64,000 nucleotides of DNA from Bacillota bacterium. GTDB lineage: Bacteria; Bacillota; Sulfobacillia; JACIYH01. Under the pieces are notes generated by a model. It saw only the letters and a list, made by a program, of their open reading frames with translations, was not told the origin of the DNA and made no database searches. Position 1 is the first letter of the stretch; the number at the start of each line of letters is the position of its first letter. Both the position numbers and the translations under genes were made by a program. The stretch covers positions 18,046 through 82,045 of the forward strand of contig JASEFA010000002.1 in assembly GCA_030019365.1 (NCBI GenBank). Reading direction: 5' to 3'. Below are positions 62,353-64,000 of this stretch, in pieces.

Positions 62353-63369
62353 TCAGGTGAGAGCCCCCAGCACCAGGGCCAGGATGGCCTTCTGCACGTG
62401 CAGCCGGTTTTCCGCCTGATCGTAGACCAGGGAGCGGTCCGAATCCACCACCTCGTCCGCCACCTCGAACCCGCGCTCGATGGGCATGGGGTGGACGAAG
62501 CAGGCGTTTTCTGTCTTCGCCATGAGTTCTGGGGTGGTGCACCAGTGCTGGTACGGCCTATAGCTCGCCAGTTCAGCCTCCATCCCGATCTCGTAGCGGC
62601 GCGGGCTCATCCAGTTGCGCGAGTACACCACGTGGGCGCCCCGGTAAGCTTCCTCCAGGTCGTGGGTGATCTCGAATTTCCCCCCCGCCCGGGCAGCGTA
62701 ACCCTTCGCCTGCTCGATGATGGCGGGGTCCAGGTCGAACCCGGGGGGATACGCGACGGTGATGTCCCACCCGTATCGGGCCTGCAGGAGCAGGCTTTCC
62801 TGCACCGAGCACCAGCTGCGCGCCTTGGTGGGCGAGTAGCCCCACACGTGCAGGAACTTCCTGCCATGGAACTCCTTCTGTGCGAACGCTTCCTGCAGCG
62901 TCATCAGGTCGGCCAGGGCCTGGCAGGGGTGATAGGTATCGTCGCACATGTTGATCACGGGTACGGAGGCGTGGTCGGCATACTCCTTGATGAGCGCGTA
63001 CCCTTCTCCGTAGCGGTCCAGCTTGTCTTCCGCGATCCTGACCCCGACGACCTGCCCGTAGCGCGACATCACTCCGGCGGTATCCTTCACCACCTCACCC
63101 CGGTAGGTCCTGGTCTGGACACGCATCTTCTGGGGCTCCAGGAACTGCGCGTGACCCCCCAACTCGGTCATGGCTGCCTCGAAGGACTGCCGGGTGCGGC
63201 TGGACTCAGAGTAGAACAGCATGAGCATGGTCTTGCCCTTGAGCAGATCCAGGTAGCGCGGATGCCACCGGTTGGCTTTCATCTCCCCGGCGAGCTCTAT
63301 CGCCCGGTCCAGGGCTTCCCGCGGCCAGTCCGGCGTGCGCAGAAGATCCTGGCCCTTCAAGTCAAACAT
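62353..63369 (-). CDS. Ornithine/aspartate carbamoyltransferase superfamily protein (catabolic type)
   Basis: A 338-residue carbamoyltransferase that should move the carbamoyl group between carbamoyl phosphate and an amino group. The carbamoyl-phosphate motif reads SESSRTRQSFE (S-x-R-T-R with Ser for the usual Thr), followed by HPCQALADLMTLQE. Near the C-terminus it has VHPMPIERG, similar to the HPxP of aspartate carbamoyltransferase, whereas the ornithine enzyme has HCLP. The next gene downstream in transcription is a ferredoxin, and the preceding one is carbamate kinase, so in vivo it is likely to run towards carbamoyl phosphate from a ureido acid (YgeW-like role). Which acceptor is unknown. 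Confidence 0.85.
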   Translation of the reverse strand: MFDLKGQDLLRTPDWPREALDRAIELAGEMKANRWHPRYLDLLKGKTMLMLFYSESSRTRQSFEAAMTELGGHAQFLEPQKMRVQTRTYRGEVVKDTAGVMSRYGQVVGVRIAEDKLDRYGEGYALIKEYADHASVPVINMCDDTYHPCQALADLMTLQEAFAQKEFHGRKFLHVWGYSPTKARSWCSVQESLLLQARYGWDITVAYPPGFDLDPAIIEQAKGYAARAGGKFEITHDLEEAYRGAHVVYSRNWMSPRRYEIGMEAELASYRPYQHWCTTPELMAKTENACFVHPMPIERGFEVADEVVDSDRSLVYDQAENRLHVQKAILALVLGALT

Positions 63370-63423
63370 TTCTCCCTGCCCCCTTCGTGACCCTTGCCAT
63401 TGTTCAGGGAAGTTCTTCCAGAG

Positions 63424-64000
63424 TTACGGCACTATCCAGGTCCCGGCCCGGCCGGCCAGGGCGTCAAGCGCCTGCATGAGCGAGCCGATGATGGCACGGC
63501 TCCCACCGGCTTCCACGAACCGGCAGCAGGCCTCCACCTTGGGACCCATGCTCCCCGGCTTGAAATGCCCCTCCTTCTGCAGCGCCCGCGCCTCCGCCAC
63601 CGTCAGCCGCGACACGTGACGCTGGGTGGGCTTACCGTAGTCCAGCGCCACCTGGGGCACATCCGTCAGGACCATGAATACGTCCGCACCCAGACCCGTG
63701 GCCAGCCGCTGCCCGCCCAGATCCTTGTCGATCACCGCCTCCACCCCGCGCAGCGTACCGTCCGGCTCCCGCACCACCGGAATGCCCCCACCACCCGTGC
63801 AGATCACGATGGCATGATCCCGCGCCAGCCGGCGGATAACCTCCAGCTCCACGATCTCCCCGGGATCGGGCGAAGGCACCACCTTCCGCCAGCCGCGACC
63901 GGCATCCTCCACCCAGGTCTCCCCCGCCGCCACCTTCCTCCGCGCATACTCCTCGTCGTAAAACGGCCCCACCGGCTTGGTGGGCTTCCGGAAGGCCGGG
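63424..64000 (-). CDS. arcC: Carbamate kinase (5' end beyond window)
   Basis: The last 192 or so residues of carbamate kinase, which makes ATP from carbamoyl phosphate and ADP. Visible motifs: VGPFYDEEYARRK, WRKVVPSPDPGEIVELEVIRRL, VICTGGGGIPVV, GVEAVIDKDLGGQRLATGLGAD, and the ending FKPGSMGPKVEACCRFVE. The start lies beyond the right edge. It sits 55 bases before the carbamoyltransferase gene, the classic catabolic pairing that yields ATP by substrate-level phosphorylation. Confidence 0.95.
   Translation of the reverse strand, partial: PAFRKPTKPVGPFYDEEYARRKVAAGETWVEDAGRGWRKVVPSPDPGEIVELEVIRRLARDHAIVICTGGGGIPVVREPDGTLRGVEAVIDKDLGGQRLATGLGADVFMVLTDVPQVALDYGKPTQRHVSRLTVAEARALQKEGHFKPGSMGPKVEACCRFVEAGGSRAIIGSLMQALDALAGRAGTWIVP

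Overview
The window is about 64 kb of very GC-rich bacterial DNA. It most resembles an anaerobic, high-GC member of the Firmicutes/Bacillota. The basis is a serine T-box leader, a ykkC-class riboswitch leader, strong GGAGG ribosome-binding sites with frequent GTG/TTG starts, three aldehyde:ferredoxin oxidoreductase (AOR) paralogues with ferredoxins and MoaD-like carriers (tungsten-type metabolism), and a split glutamate synthase with no visible NADPH-binding subunit. No ribosomal or taxonomic marker beyond the RNase P RNA is present, so the lineage is inferred. No CRISPR array, tRNA, insertion sequence or prophage was seen.

Layout. (1) 1-4258, minus strand: a promoter drives a peptide-type ABC transporter (dppA-dppB-dppC) and then an N-acyl-D-amino-acid deacylase cut by the window edge. 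(2) 4338-11872, minus: a tightly coupled operon encodes a dihydropyrimidinase/hydantoinase, an SsnA-like aminohydrolase, a UbiX flavin prenyltransferase fused to an LpdD-like domain, a HypE/AIR-synthase-like protein, a URO-D-like protein carrying a heptad-repeat insert, and a TRZ/ATZ-type deaminase. Its content suggests dismantling of nitrogen heterocycles. (3) 11953-12407: RNase P RNA with its promoter. (4) 12962-15998, plus: a NEW3-domain exported protein with an ABC ATPase and permease. (5) 15973-19900, minus: a three-subunit glutamate synthase behind a ykkC-class (probably ppGpp) riboswitch and terminator. (6) 20028-24406, minus: a serine operon (class V aminotransferase, serA, DUF1015) behind a T-box with a UCC specifier.

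(7) 24534-34890, minus: a second peptide-type ABC transporter whose genes surround a two-domain Asp/Glu/hydantoin-type racemase, two M29-like proteins and a DUF917 protein. A divergent PucR-type regulator (35203-36468) lies upstream. (8) 36628-40722: a secreted subtilase, LemA, a TPM-domain protein and RNase HI. (9) 40886-45785, minus: phoU-pstS-pstC-pstA and two pstB genes. (10) 46028-48832, plus: an M20 peptidase and a membrane glycosyltransferase. (11) 48834-64000, minus: carbamate kinase (cut by the edge), a carbamoyltransferase, two ferredoxin-like proteins, three AORs, two MoaD-like carriers, a PreA-type dihydropyrimidine dehydrogenase and a complete BMP-type nucleoside/nucleobase ABC transporter.

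Together, regions 1, 2, 7 and 11 look like machinery for importing and fermenting nucleobases, hydantoins, ureido compounds or modified peptides. Imported substrate would be deaminated, reduced or hydrolysed. Carbamoyl groups would pass through the carbamoyltransferase to carbamoyl phosphate, and carbamate kinase would recover ATP. Electron flow would run through ferredoxins and tungsten-type AORs. This pathway is an inference from gene content. Region 11 and the UbiX-LpdD operon are the best candidates for something not yet described.
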